Origin: Hybos culiciformis
Lineage: Eukaryota; Arthropoda; Insecta; Diptera; Hybotidae
Reading direction: 5' to 3'
Length of the DNA: 64,000 nucleotides
NCBI GenBank assembly: GCA_964007475.1
Contig: OZ023273.1
Location: forward strand, 69,999,430-70,063,429
The notes under the pieces: generated by a model
What the model saw: the letters and a program-made list of their open reading frames with translations, nothing else
The model's database searches: none
Told to the model about the DNA's origin: nothing
Program-made: the position numbers and the translations under genes
Part shown: positions 48,900-59,594 of the stretch, piece after piece
Layout: each line of letters starts with the position of its first letter
Numbering within the stretch: the stretch's first letter is position 1

Positions 48900-49592
48900 T
48901 TATTTTTTGAATTTAAATTTAAATTAAAGTTTTAAAAAAATTTTAATCTTAAAATTAATTTCTTTTATATTTTAATTCTAGCCCCCAATTTCTATATTTT
49001 TTTTTTCAGAAAATACCAAAGTCAACTTTAAATATCCGGGTCAATTATATTATGTTCCCTTTTTATTAGCCTTAGAATATTTTTCAGCCGAAGTATATTA
49101 TTTTGGCCAAATAAAATTAATTCCGCGGAAGAAAACGAAAAAAACAGGGGTGGAATCATATAACAATTGTCACCGGTCGACAATCGACAATTGTCACAAA
49201 ATTTAACAATTGTTGACTTTTTGCTTCATGTAATTTTAATAGGTGGAAATCACATTTCTCATAATATTATTCAGAAATTAACGAAAAAAAAATTTTTTAA
49301 TTGTCGACTTCGATCACAAACACGACCAATTCGACTTTTTTGCTTCATGAAAAAATATCGTGAATTTTTAAATATCGTTTTAGCAAAAAATATAGTGTAG
49401 AGAATTTTTTTTAAATATTAAACCACATTTTTTCTCTCTCAATAATTTCTTAATTTAGTAAACAAACTCAAAATTTTATACTGTATTTATGATTTTAAAA
49501 CATACACTAACAAAAGGTTTTTAGTTGTATTCTTTATAATGGCAACGTGAAAATTGATATAGAAAATTTTTTATTTCGTATGTGGTGTGGTG

Positions 49593-50829
49593 TAGGGCTT
49601 CTCAAACGGGATCCCGTTTTCCCGGGATCCCGGTTGTACAATTGAATCCCGTAATCCCGGGATTTCAACCAAAAATCCCGGGATTTCCACTTAATTAAAA
49701 AATATATTAGTGATTGCACTAAATTTTAGGCTTAGGTTAATATCTAAGCTAGACAGAATTAATTAAGTGATTGCTGAATGCGGCGTATACTGTTAGTATA
49801 GCGCTAAGTACAATATATAGATTATTTTCTATACAATTACGGGCGACCTTCACTATTAGTGCTATGCTAACTTTTGATGTTTATATATCACATACTCGAA
49901 ATTTCATTCACTGTTTCAGTATAAAGCTAAAATTAAAATATACAATTTTGGTATAGAAAAAACACAACCCATAAAAACAAAGTTTTTGATATAAATACTT
50001 TAAATGCGAGGTAATTGATATGAAGTTCATATAAAGGTGTGTGTGTGTGTGTTGATGAGTATGTGATGCCAAAGTATATTGTTATCGACGACAAAGTTAT
50101 GTGCAAAATTTTACCTCGATTGGATACCGGAAATTGGATCTATTTTGACTTACTAAGTTTGGAGGCCAGGATGTGAAGTTTATATAAAGGTGTGCGTGTA
50201 ATGCTAAATGAAATTTAAGCTCGATTGGATACCGGGAAGTGGGTCAATTTTGACTTTCTAAGTTTGTGGAAACGAAGTGAAGTCGGTATAAAGAATTTAA
50301 AAAATAAATAAGTGTAGTTTAATATATCGCGATTTCCATAAAAAAAGTACTTTTTTTGTACACCGTACGTAATCCATATTTTGATAAGAAAACTTTTTTA
50401 TTTTTTACCAGATTTCAAAAATGTTAGTGTTTCTGCAAAGTAGAGGAAAATTAAGCCCAACCATAGTTTAAGTTTGTTCCGAATCCAGTAAAAATAAAAA
50501 AGTTTTCCTAACAAAATATAAATTACGTACGGGTTACAAACGGCTTACTTTTTTTGTGGAAATCGCGATATATAGAATTAAAATTTATTTAAAATAATCG
50601 AAGTTTGAGGATTAGAAAGCAAATTTCAAGTTGTTAACTAATTTTTTATAATGCAGTATTTTCCTTTTTTATTATGTAAAATATCAACTTAGGTAACCCC
50701 ATGGCATTATTTTATGAGATAATTTTTTGTTTAATTTGGGCTTATAAAAAAATTCCGGGATCCCGGGAATATGAAAAATTTTGTCCCGGGATCCCGGGAT
50801 TAGAAAATTGCGGGAAATGAGAAGCCCTA
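49593..50829. mobile_element. hAT element, TAGGG ends, word ATCCCGGGAT
   Basis: Ends TAGGGCTTCTCAAACGGG and, on the other strand, TAGGGCTTCTCATTTCCCGC; flanks GTGTGGTG at 49585-49592 and 50830-50837 form a perfect 8-bp duplication. Both ends carry several ATCCCGGGAT words. The interior has two direct copies of a ~150-bp unit (GTGAAGTTYATATAAAGGTG with CGATTGGATACCGG) at about 50018-50290, a short GT run, and a further nested inverted repeat. No transposase survives. Confidence 0.88.
50322..50576. mobile_element. Inverted-repeat element nested in the hAT element
   Basis: TATATCGCGATTTCCATAAA at the left is matched by TTTGTGGAAATCGCGATATA at the right. Further in, TACGTAATCCATATTTTGAT pairs with AACAAAATATAAATTACGTA, and GAAAACTTTTTTATTTTT with AAAAATAAAAAAGTTTTC. 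About 255 bp; non-coding. It is the innermost layer of a three-level nest. Confidence 0.7.
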
Positions 50830-52564
50830 GTGTGGTGTTCACTTCAATTTCGCATAAATTGTGAATTTAAGGTTTTTTGAAATTTTTTAAAATTACGCAT
50901 ACTTATTTTACACTTTTTCATAATTGTGTTTTATTTATAATTCGTAAATCATAAAAATGTTTAGAACTCATCTATTTAACTTATGCTTTTATGTTGATTA
51001 AAAGTACCTACTTCTTTTTAAGATAAATTTTAAACAAATATTTCAATCAATTCATTAATTTTGGAAAAACAAAACCATTATTTTACTTCATTAAAATGTA
51101 TTTATTTAATTAAAAAATGATTATTTTCTTAACCGATTTTATTTTATTCAGAACTAAGTACTTCTGCTTGGGTCAAATTTTGTGTTAATATTTAACATAC
51201 TTCGTTTGTTCCGATTCATATTTCTTCCTTGACAATATTATCTAAGAGATAAATAACATAACAATAGAATGACTTATCAAACGTGCTTCTTTAGTTTTGC
51301 ATCTTTTAGCTGAGTCAAAGCAAATAATCTTCCTTGAATTATGTACATATTTACATTGGTATCTAATTCAAATTTTATAATTTTAATTTCTGATCATTAT
51401 CTAGGAAATAATAAATTTTTATAAAAATTTAGGTTTTAGGAGCCATAACTAATTTAAATGATTTTTAGTGTTTAAAAAATTAAATTTTAATTAGAGAATA
51501 AATTATAACTATAAAACAATTGTTTAAGAATAAACAATTTATTTTAATTATTTTTATAAATAAGCCAAGTATTTTCTTTCAATAATGGTCAATCAGATAA
51601 AAATATTAAACTATCAAATGGCCCAAAAATAAAAAAATTCTATAATAAATAACATTCAATAAGGCATCTTGAAAACTGCCATTCAAGGATTAAATATTAG
51701 CCCTTCTCACCTCCTACAATTCATAAAATCGTAAATCAAAATTTTAACATGATACATTGTAGTTTTTGTTAATTTATAATTTAGAAATTAATGGCCAAAT
51801 ATCTAGACTTTCTTATTATTGAAGTTTTTAATTCACTTCAAAAATAAAACGTTTTATTTTTTTAAGATGCTTATAGATGTTTATTCTTTATTCAACAACA
51901 GTTTGAACCTTCGACGAAATGGAAATAATTAAAAAAAAACAAAAAAAAAAAAACGTAATCCTTATCAATGGTTACGAAATAAAATCATTTGTTGAATAAA
52001 AGTAAATTGACATTTTATAAAAAAAAAATTTTGATTTATTAATTTATTGTTTTAAAATTGACGACCAAAAAATAGCTGTCGTTTTTATTTGATAGACAAT
52101 TGTCTATAATTTCAGTTATGTGAAGCCAAACTTTTTTTCGACAATTGTCTATTAAATTCAAAAAAAGTAGGTACATAATTTTTTTTTCTCCGCGCTCAAT
52201 TTTTTTAAATATTTTATAAATCAAAGTTCACTCTATAAATCAGTTGAAATTTTAGGTTTTTATTAAGTTTTATAACCCACACATTTACAATTTGGACTCT
52301 TCTTTTCTTGAAGTAAGCTTTACTTTGTATATATTTTCTCTTAAAGAGAGGAAATAAACTCTTTTTTTGCCAGAAAGAAATATAATATACAACAGATGAT
52401 GATGATTAAATACGCGAAGCAATAATTTTCATTGTCCATACAAATTGATCGTGTTTGAAATTGTCGATTGTCACAAAAACGACAAAGTTACATGATTCCA
52501 CCCCAGATTTTTTATACGTAAAATATTTATCGCAAATATTGATTGAAAATTTATATTAATATGT

Positions 52565-52685
52565 GCGTCATCTAGTTAATTTGTTTTGAATGCATTTTTG
52601 AACATTTGATGTGTATTACAAAAATTGTAATGAAATAAAGTCGGCTTGCATTAACTTGTATCTAAACTAAACTAAACTAAAAAAA
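52565..52685 (+). mobile_element. LINE 3' tail, same family as 31017-31925
   Basis: GTAATGAAATAAAGTCGGCT followed by TGCATTAACTTGTATC parallels GATACTGAAATAAAGTCAGC followed by CTGCATTATAGCTTGTATC at the end of the LINE in the MICOS intron. It finishes with a short (AAACT)n run. Only the 3' UTR is present: an extremely 5'-truncated insertion. Confidence 0.75.
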
Positions 52686-52689
52686 TATC

Positions 52690-54002
52690 ATTTCATGGGT
52701 AAGATCATCATCATTTTCGAATTCAGTAATGACCCCTTTCAAGATCACTCTTGGAAGTTTTAGCTTAGTAGACTTTATAATTATATCTAAGTTAAGCAGT
52801 GTCCTCCTTCATCATTAGTTACTACAGCAATTCTTTTATACAATTATATATATATAATATATATATAATTGTATAATATAATCATTAAACTAAATAAAAA
52901 AAAGTCATAATTTATTTCTTAGTATTTTGAATCGAATTATTTAAAAAAAATTAAAAAGTATTATTTAAACAATTAAAAAAATTTAAATAATGGACAACTT
53001 ACAATTTAAATAATGTAACAAACATGCTTTATATCTGAATTTACTTATCATTATAGCAGTGATACAATTATTTATTGTGAATAATAATAACCTCTTGTCC
53101 CTCTAGTTTAGAGTAATATAATAATTTTGAGTAATTATTGTTAAACACTTTATAATTTTACAAAAAAGGTTTTTTTATTTAAAAAGTCTTTAAGATAAAT
53201 CTCCAAAATATCAGAGTACCCCGCTTCTGAGGAAAACTTTTAGTGTAATTTGAGTTACAACAATTTTATCCAATATGATAATATTGAGATACATCATCGA
53301 AATGTAAATGCTTCTATGCATGCACAATATGATCCTAACGGCATTTATGACAAATGCTTCAATTTCTAGTTCTATGTAGTTTTATCGATTCTATTCAATT
53401 GCCAAACATTTTAAATATTCAGTTCATCCCATTTCTATTTACCATTAAAATTTTGTAAACAAAAAGAAAACGTTTTTGTGTGTAGGTTTTTTGCAGACGA
53501 AGTTGATTTATTTTAGTGGCTATATAGAAGATGTGCTAATAAAATAGTTAATTTTATTGAACTAAATTATTTTGCCATCATTGCAAAACTTAAAAAGTCC
53601 ATTTATAAATGACAAATGGTTATTCAATTATAAACTGAAATTGTTCCGTAATAAAAACAAACTAGACTAAAATAAATTTAATAAATTAATAATAAATTAA
53701 TAATTTAAATATTTAATTTTGTTAGATTTTGAAGTCGGTATAAAAAATTTAATTTACAAGATATAAGTGAAGCCGGCTGAAAATCAATTCGTTCAACTTT
53801 ACTTCTTTCGCTTGGCTGTCTCTTCTGCCTGGCGGTGTTTTATTTATTGTTGATGTGTTTTCCAATCAAAGTAGAATTATTTAGTAAAATTAAAAGAAAT
53901 TTGTAATTAATTAAAAAGCAGGCATAAATTATAAATTTTCAATTGCCTTAAATCACTAAAAATAATTTGAAATTCACATAAATCTTATTTAATTTTTGAA
54001 AC
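52690..54002. other. Intergenic DNA upstream of CBP20
   Basis: Includes a near-perfect palindrome at 52837-52875 (TATACAATTATATATATATA and complement). No exon recognised. The CBP20 promoter should lie toward 53700-54000. Confidence 0.5.
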
Positions 54003-54845
54003 ATGTCATCAGGTTCTGTGGAATTGAGCTCATATCGGGATCAACATTTTAAGGTAAAAGATCAGAAACAGCAATAGAATTTAATTCACAGTTACTTCAG
54101 TTGAAATTTTTTGTTTGTTTATTTATTATCTTTGAAGTTTCTGTCGACGGAAACGTTCACTTTGCCAAATTTATATGAACAATAGCAAATAGTTATATTC
54201 TCTCTTGTTTGGAGTGTTTTATTTAAGATAACTTTCCGAATGACTAGAATCTTTATCATAGTTTCAATTCATTTAAATAAACTAATTTTTAATTCTATAG
54301 GTACTAAAAATCTACTTACCTATACCTATAATTAATTTATTATTTCTCTTAAGGGGTCACGAAATGATCAAGAACGATTGCTGAAATTAACAACAACATT
54401 GTATGTTGGAAATTTATCATTTTACACAACAGAAGAACAAATTCATGAATTATTTTCAAGGTGTGGTGACGTTCGTAGAATTGTAATGGGCTTAGACAAA
54501 TATAAAAAAACTCCTTGTGGTTTTTGTTTTGTTGAATTTTACTTAAGAATGGATGCTGAACATTCTATGAGGTTTGTAAATCCACAAATAAACTTAATTG
54601 TGTGCAAAGATCACTTCCTGTTAAACTCTTTATTTATTTTTTTTAGATACGTGAATGGGACGAGACTGGATGACAGATTAATTCGTGTTGATTGGGATGC
54701 TGGTTTTATTGAAGGCAGACAATACGGGCGTGGTAAAACCGGTGGGCAGGTTCGTGATGAATACCGAACTGATTATGATGCCGGTAGAGGTGGCTATGGA
54801 AAATTATTACAACAGAAAATAGCACCTAATACAGACAATCGATGA
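54003..54845 (+). CDS. Cbp20: Nuclear cap-binding protein subunit 2 (CBP20)
   Basis: Small subunit of the nuclear cap-binding complex; it binds the m7G cap together with CBP80 and supports splicing, 3' processing and RNA export. Three exons, 54003-54053, 54354-54571 and 54647-54845, give 155 residues against 156 in human. The N-terminus ends YRDQHFK, and the RNA-recognition motif shows [20 protein letters not shown] (RNP2) and [13 protein letters not shown] (RNP1). The C-terminal cap-closing arm contains [20 protein letters not shown] and [20 protein letters not shown] poly(A) signal is at 54891-54896. The stop lies 140 bp from the stop of the convergent CCDC134 gene. Confidence 0.98.
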
Positions 54846-54985
54846 ATTTTTGTAATATTCTTTTACATAAAAATAATTTAATTTTAAGAAAATAAATGAA
54901 ATTGTAATTAAAACAATTATTTTTTTAATAATAGCTTATAAGTACATACAGACATACATACATCCATTCAATTAATTAAATAAAT

Positions 54986-56334
54986 TTATAGTTCTACTTT
55001 TTTTGAAGAATATAATTGTGGACCCTTTTTCAATTTCTTTATTTTCTTTTTTTTTACTTTTTTCTTGTCATCTTGTTTTATATCTTTATAATACGGATTT
55101 ATGTAATCTTCAGTTCGTTGAGTTTCATTGATTTCTTGGCGAAAAAGCGTCAACATTGTAACTGTTTCTTCTTGAATAATATCTGGGAAGTTCATTACGA
55201 AATCTATAGCTGCTGAGAGAATATTCTTCCAGTTTGAATGTTTCTTAAGAATACGATATGCGATTTCTGGCAAATGAAGCATTATTTCTCCTAAAAGCAA
55301 ACAAAAATGTGAAAAGTAAAATTTAATGTCTGAGGATGACATCTTTATAAAATGGAATTATCTAACAAAATCAAATTTTATGATGAAATAGTTCTATTAA
55401 CAACTATCCATCTGCAATTTCAAAATGTGTGCGTTGTTTCTTGTTATAAATTTTAATGAATATCGAATATCCAAAATATCGAAGGATCGAACCAAGTTAT
55501 TAATTTATGAATTTAAGCGTTCAATTTGGCACTTTAATACTAGCAATATTGTAAAGGTTAGAAATTTATTTATACCTGACAAGCATGTATTTTCTATAAG
55601 TAATGTAACTGAATCTACTCTCTCGTCAATAGGAAAACCAGATGTGGGATTATAATCTGATTGATGAAGTGTTGCATTATTGTCTTTGATAATCTATAAT
55701 TAAAATAAGATATTAGATAGGTACCTACTTAACTCCTTTTTTTTTTAGACCAAAATGACAAACTTAAAATAAGTTTACCTCAAAAATTTTATCAAAAGCT
55801 AATTCTAACAATTTGTAATTTTTTTCATATTCTGAATTCAGTAAATGTCTTATAAATAATTTGTGTTCCTCTCTTCGCCGAATTAGAATGTTTGAATCTG
55901 AAAATAAATAAAAAAAATACCAAAATTGATTGTAAGCTTTTCGATTAGGTAGAGTAGGTAAATAATTTATTCTGGTCGAAAGATAATTGCTAACCAAAGT
56001 AAAAGCCGAAATCTCAATTTTCTCTAATATTCAAAAATGCCGAAATTCGGCCTTGTAGGTACCTATTTATGTCCTTTAATTTATTAATCAAGTTTTAAAG
56101 ATTGATTTTAATTTAATGTAATTGTTGTTCTGTTCTTTTATAAATCTAACCGACGTATAGCTAGTAATATATAACATATTGAGATAATATATCGAACTTC
56201 TTAAGCTATAAAACAAACTGTTTACAAATTTTTGGTGTAATCCTAATTTTCGGTTGATTTTGAGTTTCAGCTAATCCGCAATTTGAATAATTTGTCAAAT
56301 TAAAGAATAATGTTAAAAATATTACAAAAAACAT
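54986..56334 (-). CDS. CCDC134: Coiled-coil domain-containing protein 134
   Basis: Secretory-pathway protein (human CCDC134 is ER-resident and secreted, affects MAPK signalling and stabilises gp96). Four minus-strand exons, 56226-56334, 55779-55897, 55576-55693 and 54986-55290, give 216 residues against 229 in human. MFFVIFLTLFFNLTNYSNCG is a signal peptide. The body matches the family through KIYSNILIRRREEHKLF, FDKIFE, FPIDERVDSV, LPEIAYRILKKHSNWKN and EINETQRTEDYINPYYKDI. The tail is a lysine-rich run followed by KKGPQLYSSKKVEL-stop. The final KVEL resembles an ER-retrieval signal, as does QSEL in human. The first exon was chosen because it supplies the signal peptide and restores the frame at the second exon. 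Confidence 0.93.
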
Positions 56335-56713
56335 CTTTGTGCTCTTAATTTTTAATACTTGTTTAATTTAATGAATTATTAAATAAAACTTAAAAACTAT
56401 ATCTATGTCGTAACAGCTTTATAGCTAAAGCTGTGTTATCGAAGTAATCTTCCCAGCAATTTAATTCAATATTTCAATCAAAATTTTGAATGCTGTCTAA
56501 TGTGTCGTTTATTTGTAAGGACTTAAAGAAAAGTAAATAAAGCGTGATTTAAGTCAAACTAGAACGAGAAAACGACAAATAAACAACAACAACAAACATA
56601 TGAAAGAAGTAGACAGAAATTTTATTATTTTTTTCTTTTTATAATAAAATGGAGCACAAAACATAAACAAATTTTATAGCAAATTTAGACAGCTTTAAAT
56701 TTTCAAAACATTA
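56335..56713. other. Upstream region of CCDC134
   Basis: AT-rich intergenic DNA without a supported feature. Confidence 0.5.
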
Positions 56714-57197
56714 GTGCTTCACCCTTAAAAAAATTTAAAAATTTCAAATTCTGAATTTCAAATTCCTAATGTATTTTGTTAGTGTAAAATTTCAAATTTT
56801 TTTTTGTTGTTGTGAATTTCAAATACACGCCTCAGAGCGTGTATTTGAAATTAACAACAACAAAAAAAAATTTGAAATTCAAGTTCTGTCATTCTAATTG
56901 TCAATTAAAAAAAAAAAGACATGCCAGATGAAAAAAATTCCGCAAATTTCCTGAGATTTTTTTTGCACAATAATTTTTTGTTCATAATTTTTCCCCAGTA
57001 TAATAAAATTCTCTAAATTTAGGGAAAGAAAATCCTACTCTGGCAGCTTTGTTATTAATATTTGAAATTTATGAAAAAAAGTGAAAAAAAGTGTTCACCC
57101 GAAAACTTTTTTTTGACATTAAATTACACTAACAAAATACATTAGGAATTTGAAATTCAGAATTTGAAATTTTTAAATTTTTTTAAGGGTGAAGCAC
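56714..57197. mobile_element. TA-flanked MITE with identical 74-bp terminal repeats
   Basis: Left end GTGCTTCACCCTTAAAAAAA and its exact reverse complement at the right end agree for about 74 bp. TA flanks both sides (56712-56713, 57198-57199). Inside is a second perfect palindrome around CAGAGCG at about 56795-56880 with long arms. At 484 bp it has no coding sequence. The identity of the arms points to a recent insertion or to conversion between arms. Confidence 0.88.
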
Positions 57198-57199
57198 TA

Positions 57200-57568
57200 T
57201 TAAAAAAATTAATTTTTTTTATCTCAAATTATTTTGAAATGGATAAAAGTATAGTAATAACATTCTTTTAATTTACTAAATTCAATTTTTTTTATTTAGA
57301 AATAAATGGACAACTCAATAATAGTTGTCAGAAACTATAAAATTCAAATTATACCATAAATTTTATTTACGCGCCTAGAAAAAAAAGACGTAAACTATAA
57401 AAAAAGATAAGACAATGATGAACTGAACATTTTATTAGATAGCGCGACAAAAAGTAATTTAAATTGTTAATCTTTTTTTTAATAAAATTAATTAATTTTT
57501 CGAATACTTTTTATAAATAACTTTCGAACTTTAATAATAAAGCTCGTCGAAAATATACATAATTAATT
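57200..57568. other. AT-rich spacer, nothing recognised
   Basis: Short AT-rich stretch between two mobile elements with no supported feature. Confidence 0.5.
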
Positions 57569-58395
57569 GGGAGCGACTACAGTTACGGCAAACGTAACTC
57601 TTTTTTTTTTTTTGAGAGTTACGGCAACCGTAATCCTGTTGAAAATTGACTAAAGTTACGGCAAACGTAACTCTTTTTTTATTTTTAGAGTTACGGCAAC
57701 CGTAATCCTGTTGAAAATTTACTAAAGTTACGGCAAACGTAACTCTTTTTTTTTTTTAAAGTTACGGCAACCGTAATCCTGTAGAAAATTGTCTAAAGTT
57801 ACGGCGGACGTAACTTTTTTTTTTTTTTTAGTGATTACGGCAAAGTTTTTTTTGAGCACTATGGCATTTTTTTTAAATAAAAAGTTGTTATGCTGAATGG
57901 GGGACGGCCGACGCCTCCCCCAAACCCCCTAGGGCTTCTTTTTTTATTTTTTTTTATTTTTTGCTTTGGCGCTTCGCGCTTTTAAAACTATTTTTGTATT
58001 TTTGTATAACGATGTAAGGTTTTACTATTCTTGCATTTTTTGTATGACGATGTAAGGTTTTTACTTGTCAATAATTTTCACATGTACACATAATTTATAT
58101 TTTCTATTTTGTACACGTTTATAATTTTAATACTGTAGCCGAGAGGTAGAGTGGTAGAATGAAATGCTAAAGAACGAGGTTCGAATGCCGAAGAAAGGGT
58201 TAAGACAAAAAAAAAAAAAAGAAAAAAAAAAAAATTAAATAAATTTTTTTTTTTTCGACACAAAAAAAAAATTGCCGTAACTTAAAAAAAAAAAATAAGT
58301 TACGTTAACCGTAACTGTTAAAAAAAATATAAGTTACGTTAACCGCAACTGTTAAAAAAAAATAAGTTACGGTTACCGTAACTGTAGCCACTCCC
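57569..58395. mobile_element. Fold-back element E, word GTTACGGCAAACGTAAC
   Basis: Ends GGGAGCGACTACAGTTACGG and, on the other strand, GGGAGTGGCTACAGTTACGG; flanks TAATTAATT at 57560-57568 and 58396-58404, though the region is AT-rich. The left part has four tandem ~65-bp units, each with AGTTACGGCAAACGTAACTC, a T-run and AGTTACGGCAACCGTAATCC. The right part has the same words reversed. The centre (57895-58225) is different: a GC-rich patch, a GCGCTTCGCGC hairpin and a tRNA-like stretch. Confidence 0.82.
58129..58230 (+). repeat. tRNA-derived (SINE-like) segment inside element E
   Basis: TAGCCGAGAGG at 58136-58146 fits the RNA polymerase III A box, and GGTTCGAATGC at 58178-58188 fits the B box with one mismatch, at the spacing of a tRNA gene. 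A purine-rich tail with A-runs follows. The stems do not form a clean cloverleaf, so this is more likely a SINE head or a tRNA pseudogene than a working tRNA. Confidence 0.5.
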
Positions 58396-58404
58396 TAATT
58401 AATT

Positions 58405-59594
58405 AATTAATTGTTGTTAATATAATAATTAATTGTTGTTGAGCTAATTTCTTTTGACAAAAGGCTTGTTGGTCAGTGCGAACAAAATTAGTGTCTGGTA
58501 AATATCCTTTGCCTTCCTCCTGTTTTTCGTTTTTTCTGCTACGGACATAAACTGAATTTACTGAATGTGTTTTTTAAATAAAATTTCACAATAAAATAAA
58601 TTTCTATAATTCTGAAATTTTACAAATTTGAACCAAAAAAAATAAAAGTTTTATTCAATTTTAAACTGAGTGAGAAATTTAGTTTAGTTTGTTCTTCAAC
58701 ATTTTGGATATCGGTCGATAGGTATTTTTTTTGTTTAATTTTTTTTAATTTTTGGGCTGTCGTGTTCATGGTGCAGTGTCGTCGGTCGTGATGTTCGATT
58801 TAGTGATTGATGTATTGATATTGATAGGTACCTACCATTAATTAAAAATACACAAAGGTACTGATAATCTTTTTTGTACATATTCTTAATCAATGATAAT
58901 CCCTAATTAATAATAAGTTATTGATAAATCATTTTTCCTATTTTTTTTTACCACATTGAAAAATCGTTTAATTTACATAAAAAAAAATAGAATAATTTCT
59001 TTTAGCGCAGATTCGATTGTTGTGTACGTATTCGAAATTACTACCTTTTATATTAGGAAAGAAAATAAAAGCATTAAGATATTACCTCGGATATTACTAT
59101 TAAGATAGTAGGTTACCTACCTAATTTGTGAGGTGAGGTGACCACATTGTTCGCTGTTATACAATCAGTATACCTACCTACCTATTTATCTACTTATTCT
59201 AGTTAGTTACTTAAGTCCAAGATTAATCATCGATATGTTAACAATTGAAAGGTAGGCTTTTTTATTTATTTATATCAAATGCTTAATACAAGCGAATGCA
59301 AACATAGATATTAAAATTAAAGCTATAGGTAGGTATACAATGAATTTAAAAAGGTAGCTAAGATATAAGAAACAGAGAATGTAGTATTTACTAGAACCTA
59401 GTTATTAGGTAGCTACTGGATTCAGTGAGATTGATATTAAAAATTATATTTTTAGCAGGTAGACATTCCTTTTTTTACTTATATTAATATTGAAAGTTGA
59501 TAAAGTAATTAATAACATTCTATTACTATTTTTAGTTTTATTTTTTTGAAATATGAATACAATAATATGTGTTAATTATATGCTGGATATCTAA
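58405..59594. other. Upstream region of TGS1
   Basis: AT-rich DNA with scattered GGTAGGTACCTACC-type short repeats at 58820, 59110-59200 and 59330. No other gene recognised. The TGS1 promoter and leader should be here. Confidence 0.5.

Larger units (their letters stand above)
49147..52504. mobile_element. Large inverted-repeat element, word ACAATTGTC, host of a nest
   Basis: The left end GGGGTGGAATCATATAAC and the right end, on the other strand, GGGGTGGAATCATGTAACTT match. ACAATTGTC or GACAATTGTC recurs near both ends (49160-49215, 52090-52150, 52465). No target duplication was found and no transposase frame remains. The 3.36 kb include the later hAT insertion at 49593-50829. Importin-13 begins about 250 bp to its left. 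Confidence 0.65.

Noticed and set aside
52837..52875. Regulatory palindrome
   Set aside because: A pure AT alternating palindrome is expected by chance and slippage in sequence this AT-rich.
58129..58200. Functional tRNA gene
   Set aside because: A- and B-box-like motifs are present but acceptor and anticodon stems do not pair properly.
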